Assembly (NCBI RefSeq): GCF_008831285.2
Contig: NW_022205239.1
Span: 1 to 43,282 of the forward strand
DNA from: Nymphaea colorata
Taxonomy: Eukaryota > Streptophyta > Magnoliopsida > Nymphaeales > Nymphaeaceae
Direction: 5' to 3'
DNA: 43,282 nt
Below, piece by piece: positions 33,451 through 43,139 of the stretch (the first letter of the stretch is position 1; each line of letters begins with the position of its first letter). The position numbers were made by a program, and so were the translations under genes. Below the pieces are notes generated by a model. The model searched no databases, was not told where the DNA came from, and saw only the letters and a list, made by a program, of their open reading frames with translations.

Positions 33451-34659
33451 TCACTGTTTATTCGTGATAAAACCTTTTCCAGATCTTGGCCCGCATAACT
33501 TATCGTAATTTTATTATGTTTCTTTTACTCTTTAAATGAACTAATCAAAGGGGCATTCGCTTTTTTACCCGCACACATATACGTATTTTCCATTGAACTT
33601 TATCTTTATAAAAAGACTGCTATCTTAATCGTTTTCGTGAAGCTCAATAATCAAGCTTGACCCATAATAAGGCACATAACAGTTTATGTTAGGGGCGAGC
33701 GTCCCATTATTTTTCTGGGCGATGCATTATGCTGAAGTTAAGTTGAGGTGGACCATGATCGGCCACATATTGCTCGAATGGAAAACCACAAACGTCATTT
33801 TCTTTTTGTTCTATTTATTAGCAGCTTCTCTAAGTTTTTCCCTTATGAATTAAAATGGCAATGTTACGAAAATCCTTCCGAATTTTCCTTCATAGTAGAG
33901 TGCATTGTAAAATTCATATATAAACTTTAGCTCTTGCTCATCTTATTTGGTATAGTCTTAGGGAAGGCTGATTCCCAAGAAGCGATCAGACTAAAGTCCT
34001 CTATAGAGATCCCCCATAACTTAAATGTTTGCTTGGTTGGGCTGCAGCTTAAACAATAATTTCATTTTTTGTATTGTAAGTTATTCTGATTTCCGAAAAG
34101 ATTCGACTTAGGCTTCAATTTATTGCATTCTTTCTTAGCTTAGGCGATCGAAGTTTTGGCAACAGTCGAGAATATGGTCAAGCGGGTGAAGAGGTATCGA
34201 TTAAAAGCCTTACTTGAGAGCAAAATGATCCCGTTTTATTTAACTTCGCAGACTTTTTGTAACAAGTGGAGTGAATGGAGGGCGAAGAAGCTATTATGAC
34301 AAACGTTAAGGCAGCTTTTCTCCTTACTGAAGTGGATAAAGCCCATACATTAATGAAAACGCCGATAACTGTGTTCTCTGTAGAGAAGAGGAAAAAAATT
34401 CGATTTGCGAGCTTTTGAATGATTTTGGAAGCAAACTGTGCTTTTATATATATTATTCTCTCAGATAAGTCCCCAAGTTATAAAGCTGTCGCATACCTGC
34501 AGGAGTGAGTTCAGTTTTGAATTGAGAAGTGACGTTACTAGCATAGAAATCCCTCTTGGGGTAGAGGGCGCCATGTCGGACCATCGCGAAAGCATAAAGT
34601 AGTTTGCAGTGGGTGATGGAAACTAAAAGGAGTAAAATTGTGAGGTGATAATGCTTCAT
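33451..34659 (-). CDS. Histidine-acid-phosphatase-like protein, copy B
   Basis: A clean frame of 402 residues on the minus strand with signal peptide MKHYHLTILLLLVSITHC. Motifs are AMVRHGALYPKRDFY, LTPAGMRQLYNLGTYLRE, SSSLQRTQLSAFSLMYGLYP and FHSSNMWPIMVHLNLTSAEC. It shares with copy A the changed RHG(A)L and HS sites, and ends CGPRSGKGF like A. It is closer to copy C than to A. No intron is needed. Numerous TAA/TAG are read as Glu. Confidence 0.88.
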
Positions 34660-34883
34660 TAATTTATGACTGCGAATTTAAGCCAATTTATCATACTTAA
34701 AATATTCTAAATCCTATGATTAACATTGAAGACTCTTAAAAATAGTGTGATTTTATCAGATTCTAGCACAAATACCCTTATAAGACTATCTGAATTCAAT
34801 AAATTTAATAAAAACGGAATTCATAATTGCTATGCTATTTATCTGTTTTTTCAAATTAAATCGCAAATATAATCAAAATCTCC

Positions 34884-36094
34884 TCATTTTTTTTCAGTAA
34901 AAAATCCTTTTCCTGCCCTAGGTCCGCATTACTTGTCATAATCGTATTATGTCGCTTTAACTCTTTATATGAACTAACCAAAGGGACAATCTTGTTCTTA
35001 ATCACATGCATTTACGTACTTACCATCAAACTTTATTTTTATAAAAAGACTGTTATTTTGATCGTTTTCGTGAAGTTCAACGACTAAGCTTGACCCAAAA
35101 TAAGGCACATAACAGTTTTCATTTGGAGGCAATGTCCCATTTTTTTTCTGGACAATGCATTATGCTGAGGTTAGGTTGAGGTGAACCATAATCGGCCACA
35201 TATTACTCGAATGGTAAACCAAAAATGCCATTTTCTTTTTGTTCTATTTGTTTGCAGCCTCTCTCAACTTCTCCCGCATCACTTAAAATGGCAACGTTAT
35301 CAAAATCCTTCCGAATTTTCCTCGGTTGTAAAGTCCACAATAAAATTCGTAAATATATTTTAGCTCTTATTAGTCTTCTTTGGTATAGTCTGAGGGGAAA
35401 TTAATGCCCAAGAACCGATCAGACTAGAGTCCTCTATAGAGATCGAACATAGCTGGAATAGTTGTTTGGCTCGGCTGCAGTTTAAACAACAATTTCATTT
35501 TTTGTATTGTAATTTATTCTAATTTTCGAAAAGATTCCAGCTAGTTTTCTATCTATTTCTATCTTTCTTTGCTTAATCTACCGTAATTGTTGCAGCTGTC
35601 GAGAATGTGGTCAAGGGGATGAAGAGCTATCGATTGGAAGCCTTATTTTAGGGCAAAATGATCACGCTTTGTTTAACTTCGCAGACTTTTAGTTACAAGA
35701 GGAGTGAATGGGGGACGAAGGAGCTATTACGATAAACGTTAAGGCAACTTTTCTCCTTACTGAAGTGGATAAAGTCCATACATTAATGAAAATGCTGATA
35801 ACTGCGTTCTCTGCAAAGAAGAGGAAAAAAACTCGACGTATGAGCTATGGAACTTTTTCGGAAGCAAACCGTGCTTTTTTATATACTCTTCTCTCAGGTA
35901 AATCCCCAGATTATAAAGCTCTCGCATGCCCGCGCAGGAGTGAGCTCACCTTTGAATTGAGAAGTGGTGTTGCTAGCATAGAAATCCTTTAAGGGGTATA
36001 GGGCGCCATGCCGAATCATTGCGAAGGCGTAAAGTAGCTTGCAGTAGGTGGTACAAACTAAAAGAAGGAGAATTGCGAGGTTATAATGCTTCAT
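34884..36094 (-). CDS. Histidine-acid-phosphatase-like protein, copy C (frame broken)
   Basis: A near-duplicate of copy B. It has the same signal peptide type (MKHYNLAILLLLVCTTYC), AMIRHGALYP, SFSLMYGLYP, YHSSNMWPIMVHLN and the CGPRAGKGF tail. A two-base insertion (GC duplication, about 35929-35936) breaks PAGMREL into another frame. The rest of the gene to TGA 34886 is intact in the shifted frame. It is either a sequencing error or a recent inactivation. The intergenic segments upstream of B and C are also similar in composition, which suggests recent duplication. Confidence 0.8.
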
Positions 36095-36189
36095 TAATTA
36101 ATAAAAAAAATACTGAAAATGACTTATAAAAAATTAATAGGCCAATAAAAAACATCAAAGTATCAAAAAGATACTATGATCTTTATGTT

Positions 36190-36550
36190 ACTTAGCAAGC
36201 AACCATGCTCTTAATCATTTAAATTTACATTTTGTCCATTCAACTTTATCTTAATAAAAGGCTATTATCTTGGCCATCTTCATGAAACTCAACGATTAAA
36301 CTCGGCTCATAGTAAGGTGAATAGCAGTTTTTGTTAAGAGGAAGCATCCCATTTTTATTTTGGCTAGTATACTCAAGTAAGATTAAGTCGAGGATCAGCA
36401 TGATTGCCCACATATTGCTCGACTGATAAGCAAGTAAACTCATCTTTTCTTACTTGTCTTGATTACTGCTTCCCTTCGTTACTTCCTCGCAAGCTAGAAT
36501 AAAGATTGTCTATAACTTTTCCCATTTTTCCTTCATTGAAGATATTAATT
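36190..36550 (-). pseudogene. Histidine-phosphatase-like fragment, copy D
   Basis: A decayed piece of the C-terminal half of an array member. It reads GKMGKVIDNLYSS, then with a frame change YQSSNMWAIMLILDL, NGMLPLNKNCYSPYYEPSLI and VEFHEDGQDNSLL. The His of the HS motif has become Gln. The upstream half (signal peptide and RHG region) is absent. It lies between copies C and E in the same orientation. Confidence 0.75.
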
Positions 36551-36814
36551 AATTAAACTATTTATAAATATTTTTTATGCCTTTATCATCATATTTTGGA
36601 GGCAGCTCCAAAAAAAACTCTACAGTTATTTAAAGAGTTGATAAATAATATTTTTTCCTTTATTAAATTATCTTTGATTTAAATATTTGACGATTAGCTC
36701 GAAATCAAAAGATAAATATGCTTATTTCCTTTTTTATTAGCAAAAGACGGATAAAAAATTCAGCTTGTAGGTCTCTAGCTTTGATTTCAATAATAATAAA
36801 TTTAATAATGAGCT

Positions 36815-38014
36815 TCATTGGTCAATCAAAATAGGGTCAAATTGGGAAACCTTGCATTCTGCCTCGTAATTGACTTATGTATTCTTAAGCCTATCGATAA
36901 AGTTGGAGTATTCGCATTTGGTGAGCCTGTTCTAACAAAGAGAAACGTATTGTCCGTTATATCTGATCCTGACGTAAAGAGTATCTTCCTCGTGGAGCTC
37001 TACTAAGAAATTAGCCGAAAAGTGAGGTGTATTGACGCAGTTTATAGCTGTTACGGGGTCTCCATTCCACTTTTGAGTGAGGCATTCGGCTGAAGTCATG
37101 TTTAGCTGGGTCAGCAGGGGCCATAGGTTGCTGGAATGGCAGCTGATGAAGGTAAGCTTGTTGGTTGTTTTCTTCTTTACCACGCTTTCCAGCTTCTACC
37201 GAAGCATCCTAAGCGATGGCGTGATCATGATCCTGGCAAAGCTTCCACCATTGAGCAAAGTGTTGTAGTATTCATATATGTATTTCAAATTTCTTTCATC
37301 GTTTTCGTTGTATTAGGCTGGAAGTGGGCGTCCTAAGTAGCGATCAGATTAAAGAGTTTCGTATAGATCTGACATGACGGGGACAGTGGCTTGCGCATTT
37401 GTGAGGTTAAATAGAACCTTCATCTTGGCAATTTAGAGAGAATGCTTGCTCTAAAAGATGCTAACTTGTGGCGCAATTTCAGCTTTTCTGCGAGCCATCA
37501 ATGCATTGTAGTTTGGACAATTATCCAAGATATCATCCAAAGGACGCACAGGCAATGGCTGGAATCCCTTATCTAATCCAAAAGGTTCTTCATTATCTTC
37601 CTCCTTGAGCAGCTTGGTAAATAGAGACGTGAAGGGAGGTTTTAGCCTATCAGATGGTATTCCTTCAGGAATGGTCCAGCCTTCTCCGAGAGGGTAAAGA
37701 CCATATATGAATGATACTGCTGAGACTTACGTGCGCTGGTAAGTGGAAGTGTAGAATTAAACCTAGCGTGGAGCAAATTTAGGAGTGGTTAATTGCTGTT
37801 CAGTGATATAATTTTGCTTTATGTAGCTTCCCAAGTTGAATTGCTGTCTCATTCCAGCAGGACTGATTTGTCCCCGAAACACGGCAGTCTGGTTGGCATC
37901 ATAAAGGTCATTCTTGGGATAGATGGCCCCATGCCGAATCATCGAGAAAACATATTGCAGTTTGCAGTTTATGCAAGCCAGTGTGAGCAAAAGCAGGACA
38001 AAGCTGAGCTTCAT
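36815..38014 (-). CDS. Histidine-acid-phosphatase-like protein, copy E
   Basis: The most diverged intact member, 399 residues with no intron. It has signal peptide MKLSFVLLLLTLACINC, then FSMIRHGAIYPKND, SPAGMRQQFNLGSYIK, STYQRTEVSAVSFIYGLYP and SCHSSNLWPLLTQLNMTSAEC. The RHG motif again lacks its second Arg (RHGAIYP) and HD is HS, so these changes predate the split of the family. It sits at the upstream end of the array and is less AT-rich than A-C. Confidence 0.87.
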
Positions 38015-38110
38015 GTATTTCCTACAATTAAATTATAATCTACTATAGCTCAGAAATATTAATCATGCACTTTCATAGGCATAGTCAATAATTATCCAAT
38101 ATGGAGTGGA

Positions 38111-39625
38111 TCATTGCCTGAGTTGGGAGCCTTCCACAAGCGGAAGCTCGATATCTCTGGCGCGTGAGGTGTCCTTGGGTTTGGCATTTTTTAGCTTCTC
38201 GTGAAGATATCTAATGGGATTGGGGAAGATGCCCTTTCTGAAGTCAGCGTAGACGTCACGACGGCTTCGGCCTTGGGTCTCCACTTGGTATCCTGAAATG
38301 TAGAGGAATCCCCAAATCTGGAAAGCGCAATAGACGAGGCAAAGAGGACCGATTCCGAAGGCATTGACGAAAGTACCGATGGAGATGGTGTGGATGAAGA
38401 TGAAGACCCAGAGCAGGACTGAGGGATAGAAGATGTCGTGGAGGATTTCAGTGCCGATGAGGAAGGTGCAGGGTCCATAGCAGACGCTGAAGCCGACCAT
38501 CTGGATGAAAGTCAGGATGACTGTGAAGATGTGCAGTTGGGGAACGAAGATCTCGATGAATGCGATGAGGAGGAGAGAAACGATGATGATCCTCTGTCCC
38601 TCCATCATGAAGGCTCTCCTGCCGTACTTTTCAAGGAATTGGCCTGAGAAAAGGGTGACGACCACTTGCAGCAAGTTGAGGTAGACGAAAACGGTGAGGA
38701 TGCTTTCGGCATCGGCTCCAACAACTGAGACGAAAGATACGTTTCCTCCGAAGTTGCCGAGGGCAGCTCCTCCTGAGAGCTGGTTGAAGAAGACAATTCC
38801 GCTTGCCATAAGTAGACGTCTGTTGTGAGATTCAGCAACTGGGTCGAAGAATGTAGCCTTTTCAGCTTCGATATCCTCATCAGGAAGACGCTTGGCTTCC
38901 TTGAACTCCTCGATAGTAACTTCCTCGTACATAAGGTCAAGGTAATGCTGGAGGCGTTCATCATCTTCATTCTCGATCATGCTTTCAACGCTCTCGTAGC
39001 TGCGTTATTCAACTCTTACGGGTAGACGTTTTGGGCGGTATGAAGGCGTATAAGGGCGGGTAGGATGGGAAGACCGATAATGAAGCGCCATCCCATATCG
39101 CTGGCCTGTTCGCCAACAACCAAGAAGCCCATCCAGAAGCCGAAGAAGATTCCAATAGTGATGAACAACTGGTTGAGTGTGCCTGCTGGGCCACCCATGG
39201 CTCCAGGCAGGACTGAGGTGAGGTAGGTGGGATCAAGATGGTGTTAATTCCGGTCACGATACCGAAAACGATGCGTGAGAAGACTTGCGTTCCAACTGAG
39301 AGGCTGAGAATGCCGACGAAGGCGGCCAGGATGGTGAGATAGTCAGTTATCTTGAATGTCTGGATCCATCCGAAGGAGCGTAGCAGCCATCGGTAGACGC
39401 CAACACCTACATAGATAAAATGTTACCAAAGATGGCAGCAAGGGCGAGCACGCTGGTCAGCAGAAGCAGTGTTTGGTCGGTTTACTCTTGGCTTGTAAAT
39501 TGGTTGTAGGCCACGATGAGCTGGTTGAGGTTTCCGAAGGAGGAGAGCTCGTAGCCGAAGACGAAGGACCCCATGCACACGGAAATGGAGTAGGAGTACA
39601 CTGTCGATGTATCTTTGATCCTCAT
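38111..39625 (-). CDS. Sugar transporter (MFS)
   Basis: A twelve-helix major facilitator of the sugar-porter family. The start MRIKDTSTVYSYSISVCMGS is followed by FVFGYELSSFGNLNQ. Later marks are VFSRIVFGIVTGINTILIPT, LPGAMGGPAGTLNQLFITIG, GWRFIIGLPILPALI, FNQLSGGAALGNFG and the loop EKYGRRAFMMEGQ, which carries the family GRR. The family PESPRW strand is reduced to NVYPYESVESM. Two 20-nt introns lie at 39407-39426 and 39000-39019. One C is missing near 39230 (IPTYLTSV). With these, 491 residues, a normal length. The substrate, presumably a hexose, is inferred. Confidence 0.9.
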
Positions 39626-39676
39626 CAATTCAATCAATCAATATAATCACACAACAAGTTTCATCATTACCTGACC

Positions 39677-39846
39677 TCACACCCAAAATAAGAATCCTAA
39701 ATATAGAGAAAATGCCATCCCAACCGCCCTGTGCAGCTTAGTTCCGCCCTCAGAGTCGGCCTTGCTGGCGATAGATGGAGTAATTTTGGATTTGATAGGA
39801 GTCTAGGCGGAGGGGGACTGGTGAGATGATGAGTATTGATGGGCAA
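39677..39846 (-). other. Unassigned frame downstream of thioredoxin-like gene
   Basis: The minus strand stays open from just after the thioredoxin-like stop and reads HQYSSSHQSPSAETPIKSKI, then IASKADSEGGTKLHRAVGM and a hydrophobic end (AFSLYLGFLFWV) before TGA at 39679. It is in the frame reached by one missing base at the stop of the upstream gene, so it could be a membrane-anchored tail of that protein. It could also be a small separate gene. Confidence 0.3.
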
Positions 39847-40218
39847 TCATATGTAGGGGACGTTCTTCTTGACATGTTCTTCGAGCTCTGTAGCGTTAGG
39901 GCCGTTGGCGGTGAAGATGATCCTTCCCTGGAGGGCAATCATAATCTTGGGCTTGGAGGTGGAGTGCAGGTCCGGCAGGTTGAGGCCATCCAGTTTCTCT
40001 TGGTCGACCAGGATGATGTCGACGCGCTTCTCAAACTCGTCGATGACGCTGGTCTGCAAATTTTTGTAGAATGGCATGAGCGCCTCACAGGCACCGCTCC
40101 AGGCAGGGTGGACGTCAATGATGAGCAGCTTGGGGTTCTTGTCGGAGTAGTAGCTAAGGAAGTGCTCGGCGTCGCGGATGACGGTGGTCAGCTAGATCTT
40201 CTTTCCCTTCTGAGCCAT
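39847..40218 (-). CDS. Thioredoxin-like protein, axonemal type
   Basis: A frame of 123 residues with the thioredoxin fold: KLLIIDVHPAWSGACEALMPF, VDIILVDQEKL, SKPKIMIALQGRIIFTANGP and NATELEEHVKKNV. The active site is WSGAC instead of WCGPC, keeping only the second Cys. The GANAPTL-like end matches thioredoxin-like subunits of outer dynein arms (LC3/TXNDC/NME8 type), although the Cys loss would prevent disulfide exchange. The reading frame may extend past its TGA into the hydrophobic tail described at 39677. Confidence 0.75.
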
Positions 40219-40371
40219 TTCAGTTTAAGTTATATAATCCACCCAGCATTCCTCAAATCATCACACTACCACCTTATACCTTTTGCGTCAAAATATCGAA
40301 GAGGACGGGACTGGCTTCTGCATAGGTAATATGGATGGCGGTAAAGACGTTGCGTGAATTGTGATTATAAT

Positions 40372-41126
40372 ATGTCGAGCATCAAATACTTCGGATTCTG
40401 TAAGAACTCAGGTTCGCTCCCCGTCTACGGAATCACACTCGACCATACATTAGACGCCGCCCTCAAGACCGAAATCCCCAAGGTACAGCCCGCCTGAGAT
40501 AGGTGATAGTCAAGCTAAAAGAGCTGGAGTTGAAGAGGGATGAACGCCAACGTATTAAATCGGATTTCGGCGTCTGGTTCGGCAAGAAAGATCAGAAAGA
40601 CATGTACTATTTAGCTCTCTGCATCACCACATACCCCGAAAGACACATATACGCTGCGATTGGTCAGCTGCAGGCCCATCTGGCGCAGCTCGGAGAGTAT
40701 GAGAACGAGCCAGATGTAAATATTTCCCAACCCAGGCAACGCTGAAGCTCCACGCCAAGGAAAAGGTGTCATAGATTGCGCAAAAGTATGATAATCTCAA
40801 AAATGTCGACAAGATAGGCGAAGCCAATCGCCTCCTTGACGGAGTATTTTTCACAAGACATAGATAAAAGAGGATATCGCCGATAGCACACTAAAACTGA
40901 TGAATAACACAGTAAACCTGGACGGTTTAGAGCGCAAGGCTTCCGACTTAAAAGGTAGATAAACCCTAAGAAAGAGAATGCGGCGATGTTCGAGCAGAGC
41001 GCGACTGAGGTTGAGCGTGAGATGTGGTGTCGCAATTGCAAGATGAAGATCCTGATTGGCGTGATTGTCGTGGCGCTGCTCTGCGTCATCATAATCCCCA
41101 TCGCTACCACAGTGAGCAAGAAATGA
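40372..41126 (+). CDS. Longin R-SNARE (VAMP7-like)
   Basis: A vesicle fusion protein of 224 residues built from five exons with four introns of exactly 20 nt (40483-40502, 40716-40735, 40844-40863, 40955-40974). The N-terminal longin domain is seen in FGVWFGKKDQKDMYYLALCI. The SNARE helix has the zero-layer Arg in NLDGLERKASDLKENAAMF, then EREMWCRNCKMK and one C-terminal membrane anchor (ILIGVIVVALLCVIIIPIA). Each splice joint restores SNARE or longin sequence. The transmembrane anchor argues against Ykt6. It likely acts in endosomal or lysosomal fusion (inference). Confidence 0.9.
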
Positions 41127-41144
41127 TCTGTATTTTTAAATTAT

Positions 41145-41953
41145 ATGGGGCAGGTCTGCGACGTTGACCGCTCAATTATCTCTGATGATCAAGCCCAGCA
41201 GAACATCTTTCCCATCACAGTCGTCAAGCCCTCTGTCGTTGAGGCTGAACCAATCCCCGCCGAGAAGATAACCAACGCTAGAGAAGATAATGAATAGCAT
41301 AACAGTACAGTCGTGCCTCTGCGGGAAGAGTTGCTGCTGCCTGCTGCAGTGGTGAAGAGATTGGAAGAACTAGGCCCTTTTGCTGTGCCTGGGTAGAGTG
41401 GCATAGCCTCAAGCGCATCAAACTCCCAGCTCTACATGCTTAATAATGCCGTAAAGTATGTGGGCGAGCTGCAGGTAGAGTATTCTTAATGAAGGGTGGA
41501 CAGCCTCACGGAAAGGGCGTCTTTCTTTTGCAGGATGATTCGTATCTGGAGGCTACAGTTCTGCAGAACCAGGTGAGCGGAGCAGGCCGACTCATCAGCA
41601 GCAACGGAGACTATTATGAGGGATAATTGAAAGGAAACCTTGCAAACGGTCACGGAAGATACCAGGAGGGCAATGTAATCTATGAGGGCGAGTTCATGGA
41701 TAACCTTCCACATGGCGAGGGTATCTAGACTGGAGAGAACTTTCGGTTTATTGGCCGCTTTGAAAAAGGCGTTAGGAAGCAGGGAAAGTTGATCTGGAGG
41801 GACTAGCTGGGCAGCTATACCTACGAAGGCAGTTTTAAAGACAACCTCTTCAGCGGGCTAGGCTCCTTGAAGGATGAAAGGCGGGTGTTTGCTGGGCTGT
41901 TCAAGGAGGGGCGGCTGATCGAGGAGGAGAAGCTGATGGCATACACTATCTGA
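41145..41953 (+). CDS. MORN-repeat protein
   Basis: A protein of 262 residues with one 20-nt intron (41475-41494). The N-terminus MGQVCDVDRS fits acylation (Gly2 myristoyl, Cys5 palmitoyl). A roughly 110-residue linker is followed by MORN repeats (GGQPHGKGVFLLQDDSYLEA, DYYEGELKGNLANGHGRYQ, IYEGEFMDNLPHGEGI, YTYEGSFKDNLFSGLGSL). MORN strands bind membranes or form protein scaffolds of the ciliate cortex. It lies 18 bases after the SNARE stop on the same strand. The role is inferred from the repeats alone. Confidence 0.85.
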
Positions 41954-41982
41954 TTGGTCGACTATAATATTTTCTAACCACA

Positions 41983-43139
41983 ATGAACCTTAACTTGAAG
42001 ATGAAGTCCGAATACAAAGAAGAGCCCATCAAATCCCCTCGCAACATGACTCCTGAGAACCTGCGAAAGGCGGCGATTCCTCGCAACTGTGAGGCGCCCG
42101 AACTGAAAACTTTCATCCGCGCCTATCGGAAGGAAGTCGAGCTGCCGATCAACTTCGAAACTTCTATCTTCCAGAGCAAGACCCCCCAGCGTTGTCTGCA
42201 GCATAACAACGTCATCACGCTATACTGCATCAACGATAAGAAGCCCCTGTGCGCACATTGCATGTATCAGGTGGGAGCTCACGGCAAGCATGAAGTGGTA
42301 CCGCTTGGAAAGGCGAACGCTACACTCAAATAGGAGCTTGCCAATACTCTGAAAGATATCAATAGTCGGCTGCTGCCCACGATGGGCCAGCTCATCGGCA
42401 AGAGCCACGCCAACCTGGAGCAAATGGAAAGGGAAATGGGGGAACTGATCCAAAAAGTCAACAATTTTGGAATTAGATAATAGCGAGTGCCAATGCCAAG
42501 CGGAATTAGCAGGTTTCACAGTATCAACCCTGTGGAACAGGCTGAGATATGAGTATAGCACTTTTTCAAGCGAGCTTCTCAGGATAAACCAGTATATGAA
42601 TGAGAAGATAAAAGAGCTTTCTGAGAAAAACTCTGAGTAAAATTTGCTCTATTTTCACAATGTGGCCATGTGCCTGCACAAAATGGACCAAATAATCGCT
42701 CCTCCTTTCTGCGAGTACCATAGCTAAAGATAAAAGAACTTAATGAGAAGATGGAAGAAGTTGCGTCGACTATTAAAAACGCGCTGACCTTCCAGACGGC
42801 CATCATCAAGGAGGAAGCGTTGCCGTCCTCGGTGATATAGAAGGAAGTTTCGCAGAGCTTGAAGAAGGACAAGATGTGCTGGATGGTCAAGAAGAACGAA
42901 AATGGAGCCGCCATCAATCATTAGAAAAAAGTAAGCCCTCAAAAGTTGCCGTCACCAGATCTCCTAATATCATGTCGAAGAATCCAATAACGCAGAGAGA
43001 TTTTGGCAATAATTCGCCCAAAAAGGAAACTGCATACAAATTTTTCCATAAGGACAAGTCTCTGAAGGAGAAGATAGGCTTTGAGAAAACTCTGAAGAGC
43101 AGAAAGAGTGAGACCAATATGTTTTTCACCTAAAAGTGA
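41983..43139 (+). CDS. B-box zinc-finger coiled-coil protein
   Basis: A TRIM-like protein without a RING. Residues about 75-110 form a B-box: RCLQHNNVITLYCINDKK, CAHCMYQVGAHGKHEVVPL, with the expected Cys/His spacing. A long coiled coil follows (NINSRLLPTMGQL-like and LEQMEREMGELIQKVNNF, later INQYMNEKIKELSEKN and LNEKMEEVASTIKNAL). The tail is basic and Ser-rich, ending SETNMFF at TGA 43137. Frame changes are needed near 42470, 42723 and 42920; at least the last is a missing A in a run. The start MNLNLKMKSEYKEE is clear. It is 29 bases after the MORN gene. Confidence 0.75.

Larger units (their letters stand above)
31833..38014 (-). repeat. Tandem phosphatase-like gene array
   Basis: Four full genes (A, B, C, E) and one fragment (D) lie in one orientation with spacers of about 100-400 bases. 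B and C are most alike, A is intermediate, E most diverged. The layout indicates unequal crossing over or local duplication in the germline or somatic genome. Confidence 0.85.

Noticed and set aside
33748-35363. Two similar plus-strand frames starting MDHDRPHIARM / MNHNRPHITRM
   Set aside because: They are the same antisense segment of phosphatase copies B and C. Their similarity comes from the duplicated genes on the other strand.
31833-38014. The phosphatase repeats as a mobile element or CRISPR-like array
   Set aside because: Each unit is a complete protein gene with signal peptide. There are no terminal repeats, transposase or short direct repeats.
38438-38647. Plus-strand acidic frame over the sugar transporter
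   Set aside because: It is the antisense shadow of a confirmed transporter exon with clear family motifs.
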